Positions 22,771 through 35,564 are shown, counted from the stretch's first letter. The stretch is 64,000 nt of DNA from Gigaspora margarita (GCA_009809945.1 WTPW01000957.1:20516-84515), one strand, 5' to 3'. Numbers and translations are program-made. Notes: a model not told the origin generated them from the letters alone.

Positions 22771-24905
22771 TGGATCCCTGCTCATCTCGCTCCAAGACCC
22801 TAAAAAAAAGTAGTCCAGGTGTGGTACAGGTTGGTGTCAGGAATACACTAAATGGCATGGTCAGAGTGGTACAGTACAGATGGGTTGACAGAATGTCACG
22901 GTAACAAGCGGTACTGAAATTACGAGAGGAGGTGGCACATTATGTCACGTTATATGTAATGGCACCTTCATTCACGGAATGATACGTATTAAAGGTGGTA
23001 CTTATTGGCTCATTTCATGAAGAGCGAAAGATCAATATACGATTTTTTTTAAAAAAATTGCGATATCTCATAATTTCGCTAATAAAACTGCTCTGGGTAT
23101 ATTAACAAAAAAAATTCCTAATACATGTGCAGTTAGTTTGTTCATATTATATTAATTGTTTATTTAAAATTATGTAATCTATTTGTATGTATTTTTTTTA
23201 TCACAGTGGTATAGCACAGTAATTCACGTTAATTATCTGTACCAAAACTCATGTCATTTGGACTAGTAAAATGTTGCAAAACCTGTTATTAACGGTTCAA
23301 TTGGTATGGGCATACAGTCTATTACAGACCAAAAGCACATGCTATTCCAAGCCTATTACATACAAAATCTGGGTTTAATTTGCGCCAACAAAATCCGAGC
23401 TATTATGCCACCAACCCATACCTTTATGGTACATTTTTCTTATAGTGAGATAAGACACAGGATTTTATTATTTCTTCACGTACATTCCTTCACGCACATT
23501 TCTTTCTTACAGCCGGCTTGCTACTGCAGGCAAGGAATAGCCCCAACAGCTTCAATTCTATAGCGATTCCCAGTGCAATTACAATTGCTTTGTCATAGGA
23601 CATCATTGCTGTTCTGGCTGACACAAGTTTGTCAATCACAATTCTGCCAAATTTCAATAAGCCACCTCTGGCCTAAATTATCTGCTAGAATAGTCCAAAT
23701 AAATACTGTGTGTTGTGTAATATGAATGCTTTTTAACTACATAAAGTATTGTAACAAAACGATTTACGGTAAATCATTGTAAAATTCATAAAACAACCCA
23801 ATTCTGAGTGTCAGTATTGATATACATACATTTATATATGTGATTTTTTTTACCTGTTACAGTAAATCATCACAATATAGCAATAGTCAGTAAGTTTTTA
23901 CATTAAAAGGCTTAATTGTTATGTAAAAATGATCATCCGTGATCCTTTGGATCTTTCGCCTACCAAATAAAACCTTTATTGGTTATTTCATAAAATTTTT
24001 GACATAACAAACTTGCATCTCCAAGTTATTTTTATCTTGTTTAGACATGTGCAGTTCTTCTGTTATGCCAATACAAAGACCTTAAAGATATTGGCTTGAA
24101 CTTCGAGTTAAACTGAAGATCAGAATTTTTTAGCATATTTAGACATTCATTATAACAAATTTCACATGTCAAAAAGCTATACACTTGCGAATCAATAAAG
24201 TGTTGAAGAAGAAAACATGTAATACAAGGTGATAAAGATCGATTTGAATATAATGAATTAAAAAAAGAAGTATATAACAATAAAGAATTATCTTTATAAA
24301 TATAAATGAAAAAGATCAATATAGCTATTAATTATTATCAATAGTTTATTGTAATTTATTACAATGCTGTGGTCTCATGCCTGCATCACGAATTGACCTG
24401 GGTCATTTCATGATCGGTGAAAATCGAGAAATAAACATGCCAATTCAAAATCGATGAAAATTCAGAAGTGATGTGAAACATTCTTTCCTATTTTGTTTCA
24501 TTATGTGATCTTATATACGTACATGCTATCTCAAATTAACATGAGTATCCAATCTGGTATGCTCATATAAGTACATATTGCAGTATGTTACACTAGCACA
24601 GGTAAAACCATACGCCAAATTAAATCCAAGATTTTGACACTATTCTAGATGGCAGTTAACAATGCTGCAAGCATGACTATGCTTCTGGTACCCATGCAAT
24701 AATACCTGATACTTAGGTTTATAATAAAATTTTGCTAAACTTTATATTGAGCATATACAAACATATTATAAACTAGGTTTGGCTTGACTTTCTTATACAT
24801 ATTAAGAGCTTAATTTGTTTTTCATATATGTAGCTAATAAATATTATATGAGCAAATACTACAATCTTATTGGTTATTATATATATATAGTGTGTATTAT
24901 TTATA
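22771..24905. other. Spacer without recognisable genes
   Basis: The base composition is less extreme than elsewhere, yet no frame on either strand shows domain-like sequence, and no repeat was found except short AT runs. Confidence 0.5.
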
Positions 24906-25291
24906 CAGTGCATTTCATCTAAAGCCAACCTATTTTATATATAGGCACCAATTTTTTAGCTGCTGTGTAACCTAATTATCCAATAAAAATGCAGAAAAAC
25001 TTAATACATTTTTAAATTTTATTAATAAAATTTAAAATTTTGTTAATAAATTCAAATTTTGTTATGTTTTTTTATATATAAATGCCAAAATTTTAAATCA
25101 TATGTAAGTTTAAATTAAAATAACTTACTAAAAACAAAAAATATTAAAATTTTATTTTGATAGTTTAATAGTCTTTTGTTTAAACTATTAAACTATTAAA
25201 AAATTTTTTAAATATCTTTTGTTTTTAAAAAGTTATATTAATTTAAAATTTTCTATAATTAAAAGGTGATGGCTTTTCGTGAAATGCACTG
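24906..25291. mobile_element. 386-bp TA-flanked TIR element
   Basis: Left end CAGTGCATTTCATCTAAAGC, right end the complement of CAGTGCATTTCACGAAAAGC; about 17 of 20 bases match. TA flanks both ends (24904-24905, 25292-25293). The interior is over 80% A+T with inverted AAACTATTAAACTA-type stretches and no coding. A pogo/Tc1-mariner MITE is the best description. Confidence 0.72.
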
Positions 25292-25413
25292 TACTATATA
25301 AATTTTTAAAAAGTGAGAGGGGGTTATGTTAAACAGAAAATCAAATTGGAATATTAATAATTCAATTTATACTAGGCTAATGCATAGCATTATATGTCCA
25401 GAGCCCACATATG

Positions 25414-26148
25414 GGCTGATTTAAGTAATTGCTAATAACTTTTGCTCTACTGGTCCGTTTTGGATGATTTAACTACCAAAATGTTCGTCTCAATGAGACG
25501 ATTCTAACAAGCCCAAAATCGCTAAAATCCAATCACAGAATCCAGAAATCGATCAAATTTTGTGAAATTTTAATAGTGTTTTTAGAATTACTATGTAAAT
25601 ATCTTTAACAGTGAATAACGTTTAAACCACTAGTCCGTTTTGGATGATTTAACTACCAAAATGTTCATCTTGATGAGACAATTCTAACGAGCCCAAGATC
25701 ATCAAAAAATCACAGGATCACAAGATCGTTAAAAATTAGTATAACGGCTTATCTACAAATCTCATGGGTTTTTTTATATTGTAGTACTGTAAAAACCCAT
25801 GAGATTTGTAGATAAGCCGTTATACTAATTTTAACGATCTTGTAATCCCGTGATTAGATTTTGATGATCTTGGGCTCGTTAGAATCGTCTCATCGAGATG
25901 AACATTTTGGTGGTTAAATCATCAAAAACGGACCAGTGGTTCAAACGTTATTCACTGTTAAAGATATTTACATAGTAATTCTAACAACACTATTAAAATC
26001 TCACAAAATTTGATCGATCTCTGGATCCTGTGGATTTTAGCGATTTTGGGCTTGTTAGAATCGTCTCATTGAGACGAATATTTTGGTAGTTAAATCATCC
26101 AAAATGGACCAGTGGTTCAAAAATTATTTGCAATTCCTTAAATCAGCC
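25414..26148. mobile_element. 735-bp foldback element with about 350-bp arms
   Basis: The left arm (25414-25770) is the inverted copy of the right arm (about 25788-26148). Near the centre CTCATGGGTTTTT pairs with AAAAACCCATGAG around a loop of some 16 bp. Each arm itself contains a diverged direct duplication of about 190 bp (GTCCGTTTTGGATGATTTAA motif at 25449 and 25633). Ends read GGCTGATTTAAG / CTTAAATCAGCC. No coding. It would form a long hairpin RNA if transcribed. Confidence 0.85.
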
Positions 26149-26149
26149 G

Positions 26150-26398
26150 ATATGATCATCCAAAACAGACCAGTAGTTCAAACATTATTCACTGTTAAAG
26201 ATATTTACATAGTAATTCTAATAACACCATTAAAATCTCACAAAATTTGATCGATCTCTGGATCCTGTAATTGGATTTTAGCGATTTTGGGCTTGTTAGA
26301 ATCGTCTCATTGAGACGAANATTTTGGTAGTTAAATCATCCAAAACAGACCAGTAGTTCAAAAATTATTTGCAATTCCTTAAATCAGCTGATATGATC
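26150..26398. repeat. Direct duplicate of the right half-arm of the foldback
   Basis: Bases 26150-26398 repeat about 25905-26150 (CATCCAAAACRGACCAGTRG, CACTGTTAAAGATATTTAC, GATCGATCTCTGGATCCTG), ending again in TTAAATCAGCYGATATGATC. One N at 26320. Confidence 0.85.
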
Positions 26399-26432
26399 CT
26401 ATGATGTTCATCATATTACACAAATGCATTAG

Positions 26433-26712
26433 CAGTGTTGCCACGGGACAGCTTTGGACAATGATTTGGACAATCTTGGACAATCTTGGACAATTAAATA
26501 AAGTAAAATTACTTAAAATTTTATTAATATAACCTATTTTAATTTTAACTGGAATGTGTTCAGCACCTAAAAAAATATATAGTTATATATTTTTTAGATA
26601 GATTTATTAATTATTAAAGCCTGGACAAGCTTTGGACAATCTTGGACGTTTGGACAATTTTGGACGTGGACAAGCCAAAAAAGGCTGTGGACAGCCAAAA
26701 CGTACAACACTG
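26433..26712. mobile_element. hAT-like MITE, copy 1 (280 bp, 7-bp target duplication)
   Basis: Starts CAGTGTTGCC and ends CAACACTG, flanked on both sides by GCATTAG (26426-26432 and 26713-26719). The ends carry many GGACAA/TTGGAC repeats, the subterminal motif clustering typical of hAT transposase binding regions. The second copy at 55990-56267 is about 90% similar and inverted, with its own 7-bp duplication. hAT elements usually duplicate 8 bp, so the 7-bp size is a small anomaly. Confidence 0.88.
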
Positions 26713-26719
26713 GCATTAG

Positions 26720-28119
26720 TATGCATATGTTGATAACATTAAAGCACAAATATAGACACGCATGCGGACAGACAAAAAATTTCCAAATTCTATTTCTGAT
26801 AAGATTTATATTATATACTGTCGGCCCTCCCCAAACTGGTATGCATGGTGAACAGGTTTTGTATCAGTTTCAGGAGGTTATCAGATTTGAAAACATTATA
26901 AACTATTAGATTTATATATCAGGTACCAATTTGGTAGATTAAGTTTTTATCAGATTTGACAGGTTATCGATTTTGACAGGATCAGTTTGAGGAGGGCCGA
27001 CAGTATATGGAAGTATATCAAAAAAGTAAATTTTGTCAAGATTTTTACAATTGAAGCATATCAGAAAGGTAATTTTTGTATCACTTTGCATAGAAATTAA
27101 GGGTCCATCACTATGCTCTAGCCAACAATATGTAGATTATTATGCGAAGCAAAACCGAGTCGAACCCTATAGGCTAACATTTTTCTGATTGGTCAATTAC
27201 TTACAATTGTATTTATACAGTTTAGATTACTTTTTAAATATGTAATATTTCACAAGTAAAAAATAAAATTAAGATTATCTCTATCTTTAGTAAAGCCTCA
27301 ACAGTTACTATGCAATCTGGAGGTATTTTGCTTAGAGGGCTATATTATAACCAGTGATGTAAATTGGATTCGCATAGTAGGTGCAGCGTATATAGATTTA
27401 AATTTGTATGTATATCAGAGCTCCCTGTATATATAATGCATGTATAAATTTTTTTTTTTGTGCATTTTTTTTGCATTTGTGCAAATAAAAATCTTTTGAA
27501 TTTATAACACTGATTATAACTATAAAACTATATATGGTCAAATATAATTGACTTAATATAAAAAAAAAAACTAACAAAACAAACTTCTTTTTTAAAGATA
27601 GATAAAATACTTAACTGTGATATGTATACAAATATTTTAGAATATAGTGTAAAGAACTTTTAATATGTAAAAGTGAAGTTAGGTATAATAATAAAGTTAT
27701 TTAAAAATTTTTAGAGATTACAACAAAATTTGTATAGTTTAATAGATTTTTTTTACAATAAGTACTAATTATAATATAGTGAGGTTATAGATTTTAGATT
27801 TCATATTATGTATTTCAGTATATTTGATCCTTTTTATTCTTTTATTGTAATGATAGTGATAGAGTTAATTTTACAACTATAATTTTATTAACTAATTGTC
27901 ACATATTGTGCATATGACCAATCATAAAGCAATATTCAATTTCATGTAATTTACCAATCATGAAAAAGTAAACCTTTTCTGGGTTAGCTTTAAATTTTCT
28001 AGAATAGTACAGCATAGCAGAAGTTCATTTTGATTAGTTGTTAAGATATTTTAAAAAAATATCGATCATACTTCAAATAGAGTACTAGCTTATTCTAAAT
28101 AAAAACTTTAGAACAGTTT
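26720..28119. other. Spacer holding one GC-ended MITE
   Basis: Apart from the element at 26818-27003, this is AT-rich sequence in which I see no gene. Confidence 0.5.
26818..27003. mobile_element. 186-bp TIR element with GC-rich ends
   Basis: The left end CTGTCGGCCCTCC is matched by GGAGGGCCGACAG at the right; the pairing extends to CAAACTG / CAGTTTG with one mismatch. TATA lies on both sides, so a TA duplication is probable. GC-rich ends stand out in this AT-rich genome. Confidence 0.72.
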
Positions 28120-28262
28120 ATTAATTATCTGATTATTTTTTATCAGAGGTCTATTTCTTTTTCTCCTTTTTAATATAAAATTGGTCAGGTTCTTATATAT
28201 AATTTTAACTTTTTTTACTTTTTCAGAAAATCATCTGATTTTTGTTACTTCCCTTATTACTT
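28120..28262 (-). mobile_element. 150-bp MITE family B, diverged copy
   Basis: Shares TTTTTTATCAGAGG, GTCAGGTTCTTATATATAAT and CTGATTTTTGTNACT with the copies at 39998, 57553 and 61436, but has lost the GC-rich blocks. Confidence 0.65.
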
Positions 28263-28423
28263 ACAAACTTTTAAAAAATTAATCAATACTTTTTAAAGAT
28301 ATTATAATTTTATAATATACTAATTCATAGCTTTAATTTAGATTTTACAAGGTTTCTATTGTTTTTTTCACAGTAAATATAATATATATAAATGTCTACT
28401 AAATAATGAATATACAACTATTT

Positions 28424-28737
28424 TTTTTTTTTTTTCAAGTTAAGGTGCTTACTTCAGGAGTAAGAGTTTTATTCAAGATATTCAGATCATGGGCTTACTA
28501 CATGGAGGTCACCCGACATAGTACATTGACAAGAGTACAACTAGCCATACCTGCAACTTTTGGTTGCCTATTTAAGTAGCCACCCGAAGGTTCTACACTA
28601 GCTGCTATACCTGCAACCCGCATACCGGTCATTGCCTATTTTAAACCCTCTGATCATTGCCGTCTGCCAATTCCCACTTGTGTTACCGGAACAAGATCCG
28701 GATTCTTTTCTACCTCCCTTAGGACTACTTTATCCTC
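28424..28737 (-). mobile_element. Short retroposon with poly-A and 15-bp target duplication
   Basis: AATATACAACTATTT flanks the 314-bp insert at 28409-28423 and 28738-28752. On the minus strand it starts GAGGATAAAGTAGTCC and ends CTTGAATAAA...CTTGAA followed by a long A run. The inner part (TTAAATAGGCAACCAAAAG, GTTGCAGGTATGGCTAG, twice-repeated GGTTGCAGGTAT) matches the longer retroposon at 54308-54961. No ORF. It is either a SINE or the 3' end of a LINE; a pol III promoter was not recognised. Confidence 0.87.
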
Positions 28738-29329
28738 AATATACAACTATTTCTAAACACTGTTATTACTATTATTTATTGTAATATAAATGTTATATTC
28801 ATAAACTATATATCTAAAAAGTATTTCTAATCTTCACCAGGGGTGAAATTACCAGTTATATAGCAATATCTTTTATACTAACTCAATCGTCATAATTATG
28901 AAATAATTAAAACATCACACAATGAATCTAACTAGATCGTCATAATTAGGAATTATGCATAATGAATTTAATTTATTTAAACCCTATAACTTTATACTAA
29001 ACTAAAGTATCGTTATATATCAATTCCAATTTTAACAAGACATTTTTCGTCAAAACCTCCAAAACTATAAAAAATACCCTACAAAGCTACACTCTGCCTA
29101 TTGGCTTCGCTTTGCTTTAATACTAATACACATAATAGACTACAATATTATAAATAAATACCCTAACCCTAATATCTAGAAAAATATTTACTATCAAAAT
29201 ACACCAATAAAACCTAGTACACAAGCCTGTCTACATCAAAAAACTACTACTAATTATCAAAAAAACTACTACTAATTATCAAAAAAACAATACCAATAAT
29301 CAAAAAAGTCACTGTTAACGAAACAATAC

Positions 29330-30620
29330 AATGCTAATTAATAATGGTTCCAGAAAATGGTGTTACCAGTGAAACAACAGTAAAAAGCCAATAGAAAGCA
29401 ATGCCCCAGATACAAAACTATCAACAAAACAATAGGAATACATGACAAGCAATGGTACAGTATATGACAAAATCAACACCAGGTAAATACTAGCAAACAG
29501 TAAAAGATGACAACCTAAGGATGTGATATGCAATAATAAAAATGACTAGTTAATACTATCTCTTAAACTGTAAGCAATTTGCTTGAAAAATTGCTATAAA
29601 TATGCCTATGATCTATATTTTTTAAAACTTAAAATATTTAATTAAAAATTTTTTTTGATAATATTTGAAAATAAAGATTATATTATAGTAGTATTTAATT
29701 TTATATTATAAGAAAAAAAGTTTAAGTTGCTTATAAGCTAAAAATAGACAAATTTTAAAAAATTTATTAGCCAAAAAAATTATTTACTTATTCTTGGCGA
29801 ACTCTATAAATATTAGCTTTAGCACTCTGTTCTAATACAATATTGTAGTTTATAAAAAGGATTACAACTTTAATTATTGCAACTTTTGTGATTTACTTGT
29901 AAAAATTAGGACTTTAATTAGAAGTAAAATTTTTTTTTATAAACGGGAACATATAAAATTTAAGAAAATCTAAAGAAAAGCTTTATATTAAAAATTTTAA
30001 ATTAAAAACTTCAAACTTTTATTACTTTAAAGTTTATTAATAATTTTAAAAAATTTTTATAATAAAGTTTATAAAATATATTTTAAAGAAAATATTTTAT
30101 AAATAAAGTATATCCCATATTCTTAATAAACTTTTATTTTATTTAAAAAATTGTAAATATATCTAAAAATTCCAGGCAAATTTGCCTAGAATATGGTTTA
30201 AGGAATAAGGAAGAACAAGTAACATAAAAAAAAAAGAACTCCCAAACTTATAAATGTGACACTAGTATATGAACATAATGAAATCAACATTAGATAATTG
30301 CACTAGCAAACGATGAAACAATGACAACCTAAGAACAGGACACATAATACTAAATGAAAAAACAATATTAGTTAGTACTGTAAAAGTAAAATGCACAAAG
30401 AAAACCCATACTTATAAATGATGGCACTAGTATATGATGAAACAACATGCCAATAAACAATGAAACAATAAATAATGACAACCTAATAATATACATAACT
30501 AAAAAAAATACTGGTTAATGCTATAACCGAAGAAAGAAAAAGTAACATGAAAAAGAAAAACATATTGCATAATAAAAAAATAAAAAAACTAGTTAGAAAA
30601 GAAAAAATATAATAAGCAAA
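29330..30620. repeat. Degenerate tandem satellite interrupted by a TIR element
   Basis: Loosely repeated units contain ACTAGTATATGA, ATGACAACCTAA, AAAATACTRGTTAATRCT and AAGTAACATRAAAAA motifs, on both sides of the insert at 29559-30205. Period about 170-190 bp; strong divergence. Confidence 0.55.
29559..30205. mobile_element. TA-target TIR element family C, copy 1 (647 bp)
   Basis: Left end TCTCTTAAACTGTAAGCAA, right end complement of TTCCTTAAACCATATTC; TA at 29557-29558 and 30206-30207. A subterminal palindrome AGGCAAATTTGCCT lies near the right end. A neighbouring satellite unit (about 30511-30545, GGTTAATGCTATAACCGAAG) shows the same context without insert, an internal empty site. Copies 2 and 3 are at 50734-51628 and 59353-60007. 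Non-coding interior. Confidence 0.8.
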
Positions 30621-31449
30621 AAAAAAGAATTTAATACTTATATACAGATCATATGTAACTAGTAATTTTACCTCCAGTTAATCATAGTTATTTTCATATC
30701 TAAATATATAAAAAAATATTAAAATATGGTTCAGAATACAGTTTAGTTAATAGTTCAAAGCAATACTTTTTGCTTGTAAAAAAACAAACAAACAAAACTA
30801 GTTCTTTCAATTTTACTTATTAATTGTTTAGACTACTAAACCACTTTCTAACTTTTCAAAATCTTTATCTTTTATTTAGTTTTTGAAACAACTGCATCTT
30901 ATTGTATCTTAGGTTAAAAAATGATAAGTTTAAAGGTAAACTACCAACAAGTTGTTACATTTTGAATTACAAAAAAAAAGTTTTATGTAATATGATAATT
31001 TTTACTATTAAAAGTATTTTAAAAATCACAATCAACTATATAAAAAAAATATCATTACCAATTATATTCATTCTAATATTAGCTAATAAAAACAAATTTC
31101 CACTATACTAGATAGTACAAAAAATTTTTAAGTAGCAGATAATAATTTTTTTTACTTTTATACTGTTTGTTTAGCATTTTTTGCTCTTTTTAATTAGAAT
31201 AGTTCATAATATAAATTTTTTAAATAACCTATGATGATTTCTATTTATTAGGCTTCCTGAGGCCTTTGTTTTTGTTTTCTTTAAAATAACAGAGAGTAAA
31301 TATTTTAGTTGTCTTTTGTTATTAATAATCCACTACAAATCAATAGTATAATAATACAAATTACTATATAAATCTATAATATAGGAATAATACTGCTTAT
31401 CTAAGAAAAATACTTTTTTTACTAAGTTAATGAGTTATGTCTACTAAGT

Positions 31450-31686
31450 AAAAATTGTAGAGCTTATTGAGATGAGTCTAACAGTAGTTAGATTATCAAA
31501 ATTGGTCTAGTAATTGCTAAAATACTTTTAAAAACTACTGGTCAACTATATAAAGTTTTATGTAAACAAACCTATTGTTTATATATAGTTAACCAATCAT
31601 TTTTCAATAGTATCTCAGCAATTACTAGGTTGATTTTGATAATCTAACTACCATTAAACTCATCTTGATGAGCTCTACAATTTTTA
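31450..31686. mobile_element. 237-bp foldback element
   Basis: AAAATTGTAGAGC..TTGAGATGAG at the left pairs with CATCTTGATGAGCTCTACAATTTT at the right; arms of about 90 bp, imperfect. Shares a CTAACTACCA...CATCTTGATGAG motif with the 735-bp foldback at 25414. Confidence 0.65.
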
Positions 31687-34624
31687 TTTATAAAAAAAAA
31701 CATTTTTTTTTAAATAAATAGCATTATTTCTATATTTTAGAATTTACATTTTAACAAATAGTAAGGATCTGTATCACTTTATCATATGGCCCAATTTGAT
31801 TCTATTTGATATTATTTGTAATATTCGCAAATAAAATTTTCAAATTTGCACCAATAAAATAATTTTGTTTTATTTAAATTTTGTGATTATTATGAATTTG
31901 TTCTATACTAAAAAATCAATATTATGATTAAATATTTTCTAAACTAATCATAAACAATTATCTCTCTTGAATCTACTTGCAATCATAGTTTATAGATTGG
32001 TTTTAGATGAGTTTTTGTTAAAATGAATAGAAATAAATAGAAATGAGTAGAAATAGGTAAAAAATGAACAAAAGGTATTGAAACTAAAAATATTAGCTTT
32101 TAAATAAGATTTTATATTATGTTTTCTGTTTTTTGTTTATTTATTTATTTTTTTAGCATCTTTTTATTTACAATTCTCTTTTTTTAAAGTTTTTAGCCTA
32201 TTATACTAAATATATAAATTATGTAGAAGATAGAAAAACAATAATTTTGCAATATTTATTATAAAACAACCATTTTTTAAAAGTACTAATATAAAATAGA
32301 ATATTTTTTGTAAAGATATTATAAAACTAAGTTTGAAAATGATAGTATTCAATATTCATTTTTTTAGAAACTTTGTGTTTTTTAAATTAGATTTATGTGT
32401 TATTTTTAATAAATTTATTATATTTTTTCTTATATAGAAGAATTATATACTGCATTATTAAAAATTTTAAAAATTATCCTTTGTGTGATAAATTTATATA
32501 TAATTTTATATCATATATATTTACAGTATTAATACTATAATACTTCTAACCCAATTATCATATCATGTAATATAATTGATTAAAATCAAATCCACCAATA
32601 TGGCTATGATTACACTATCGATTTGTAGTGGATTATCAATTATAGCTGATTTGAAAATTAGTGGGACATATAATAAATTTTGTGATAATTGTTAGCTAAT
32701 TTTGGTAATTATTTTTTGGTAATAAAGTATAGTTTTTGATAATATAATTTCAGCTAATACAAAATACATCATAATAATATATTAACTAAAAATTATATTA
32801 GAGGAGCACCATTTATTAGCTGATTTTTTTAGAAGGGTAGAGGTTAGTGTTGTTAACTGAAATATACTATTTAGTCAAAAATTTAGACACTTTGGTGTCT
32901 AAATATATTTTGACATAGCATTATTTTTGTTGAAATATCAAAATCCTAAATTTGACTAAATGTCTAAATATTTGACTAAATAGATATTATATGACTAAAT
33001 ATCTAAATAAATAACATTATACAGTCTAACCTCCCAAAACTGATACTCCTAGTAGATAAACTTTATATTAGTTTTTAATACTTATTAGCTTTTAATACTT
33101 ATTAGCGTATAAATTTTTATTTCAAGTTAAATATTTTTTTTTCAATATTAAATAAAAATATATATTATAGTTGGCTTTTTGTTTTTAAATTATTTGAGCA
33201 ATAAAAATAAAATTGTAATTTACATGACTAAATATTTATTTAATTGAATAAATCTATAAAGTTAACTTATTTTAATTTAAATTTTATTGTATTTAAAGCT
33301 TAATATCATAATTATTATATATGATCAAATTTATATATTTAATCATTCTAATCGCTTTGATAATACATATTGTTTAGTTAAATAAATTGGATAAAAAATT
33401 TTTTAAAACCTATTATATAGAAAATAGATTTTTTAAAGACTAAATTCAATAAATTAAGATAGTAAATAAAAGAATATCTCATATAAGATAAATTAACACA
33501 TATTTTATATATTGTACAATTTATAAGTACAAAATATAATACTTATTTATTAATTAGCTAATTTAGACATTTTGACGCTATTTAGAATTTCAACGTAACT
33601 TTAGTATTTCGACATTACTTTAGAATTTTGATATGCTAAATGTCAAAAGTTGAAATATTTCTACAAGCTTAAAATAATTTCTGCTAATAACACTAGTGGG
33701 GTAGAGCAATTATCAGATCCTATATATAATATAATATATAATAGGATCTTAGCTAGGTCAGATCTGATTTGGGTCTAATTATATACAATAATCGCAAGTA
33801 GTTATTACATAGTAAAGTCCAAATCTTACTATGCAAATTGATAAAATTTGCTTAAATAAACTTGCTTGGGAGATCAAAATACATGCACTTTAAAATTCTA
33901 TCCAAATTAGATATCAAAATTTACCAAATTAGCCCTTTCCACCTTATTATTAATAAATTTTTTAGTTTACTATATTTAAAATAATAAAATATAATCTAAT
34001 TAAATGCTTTTTAAAAATAGAATAGCATATGTTAAAAACATGTACTGTAAATTCGTGAAATAGTGTGCTATTTTGAATACCTGTGCACTATTTTTGAGTA
34101 TACCCATGGGCATTATTTGGAATATAGGTTAATTTTTTAAATGCGTATTAAAGTCAATTTGCTCAAACTATATACTAACATGATATTAATATGGGGTGCA
34201 CGTTATTTTGGGATGTGCATGAGCATTATTTTGCTATTTTTTGTAGTCAAAATCATTTCAAGAATTTATGGTAATAATTAATAGAACAATTAATGTAATT
34301 GGGTTTTGATTAAAATTAATAGTAAGTATATTTATAGGTTTTTTGCCTTGAAAATGAACTTATGAAACATAGTAGGGATGTTACGGTCCAGCAAAGACCG
34401 CAGTCTGAACCAGTCTTTTGAACCTATTCAAGTGATCCTTGGTCCATAAATTAAGACCGGTCTTGATATGTCAGTCTATAATAATACAGTATAAGACATC
34501 CAATCTATACATATAGGGTGCTTACATAATCAATTCTGATTGGCTAATTTTTGTGCAACCGATTTTGATTGGCTAAAAACCTATATATGTTTTCTTTTTT
34601 TCTATATTAAACGCCAATTTTTTG

Positions 34625-34790
34625 AACTCATATAAACTTTAATGCCTTATAACTTCTTTAAAATTAAAAATAAGAAAAATTCCTCTGACAGAAATGTAGT
34701 TTATCTAAAAATCTATCAATTTGTCAGAGGGTTTTTTGATTTAATTTTTTTTAAAAAAGTTATAACAATTTAAAGTTTTACTAATAACGA
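34625..34790. repeat. Imperfect inverted repeat (hairpin relic)
   Basis: Arms AAACTTTAATGCCTTATAAC and GTTATAACAATTTAAAGTTT pair around CCTCTGACA / TGTCAGAGG. No coding. Confidence 0.5.
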
Positions 34791-35564
34791 GTGGATGTCT
34801 TTACTGTCCGGTACTGTAGTAAGATTACTAAATATATGCGATATAGTAGCCTAAACCGGAATTTTAAAATTTTAAAAGTTTTTAGATGCATTTTTATTTT
34901 TTAATAGCTAGGTATACTTGAGTAAGTTTATATTTATAGATCTGTTTCAACGACTTTTGTATCAAAATTGTTAAATGAAGCAAAAATTGTAATATTGATT
35001 TTTGATTCGTTATTATTATAATTACTAAAAACTTTAGCAAGAAAAAATATTAGTTATAATGGCAGATTTGGGTTTATACTGTAATGATAAATGGTATTGG
35101 GCCAATTGGGCTAAGCAAAGTTTTTATTTTTTTTGGCTATCATAACAGACAACTCAGCCTGGTCAGATTTTTGGCTAATTTTTTAAAAAAAAAAAATTTC
35201 AAAGCATATTTGTTACCTGAAGTTTTTATATACTGTAAAATTTTTGAAATCGGGTGCTGAGCAGTGTTTAAAATAGAAATTTTAATTTACCGCCTGTTAT
35301 ATAAAAAAATACCGGTTCAAAAAAAAAAAAAAACCTGTAAAAAATTTTTATATAAATAAGTATTTGTACATAGCCAACTTAGTTAACAGTATGTGAGAAT
35401 CTATCTTGTCAATATGCACTGGTTACTTCAAAAAATTCCGGTATATGCAATATAAAAAACGGTAGATCCGGATTTTTATCATGCTATTTTATACACTGGT
35501 GCTGAGCCTTTTTTAAATTTATGTTACGAAACAAAACAACCCACTTTATATCTAAACATAAAAA

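Larger units (their letters stand above)
30621..35564. other. Very AT-rich spacer with foldback relics
   Basis: No gene. Visible structures are the foldback at 31450-31686, a repetitive GACTAAAT/TCTAAAT stretch at about 32860-33010, and an inverted repeat at about 34625-34790 around CCTCTGACA / TGTCAGAGG. An unfinished pogo-like end (CAGTCTAACCTCCC, 33024) has no visible partner. Confidence 0.5.

Noticed and set aside
24041..24319. Minus-strand frame of 92 codons
   Set aside because: No recognisable motif; probably chance.
33024..33060. Pogo-like end CAGTCTAACCTCCC
   Set aside because: No matching inverted partner was found within 1 kb.
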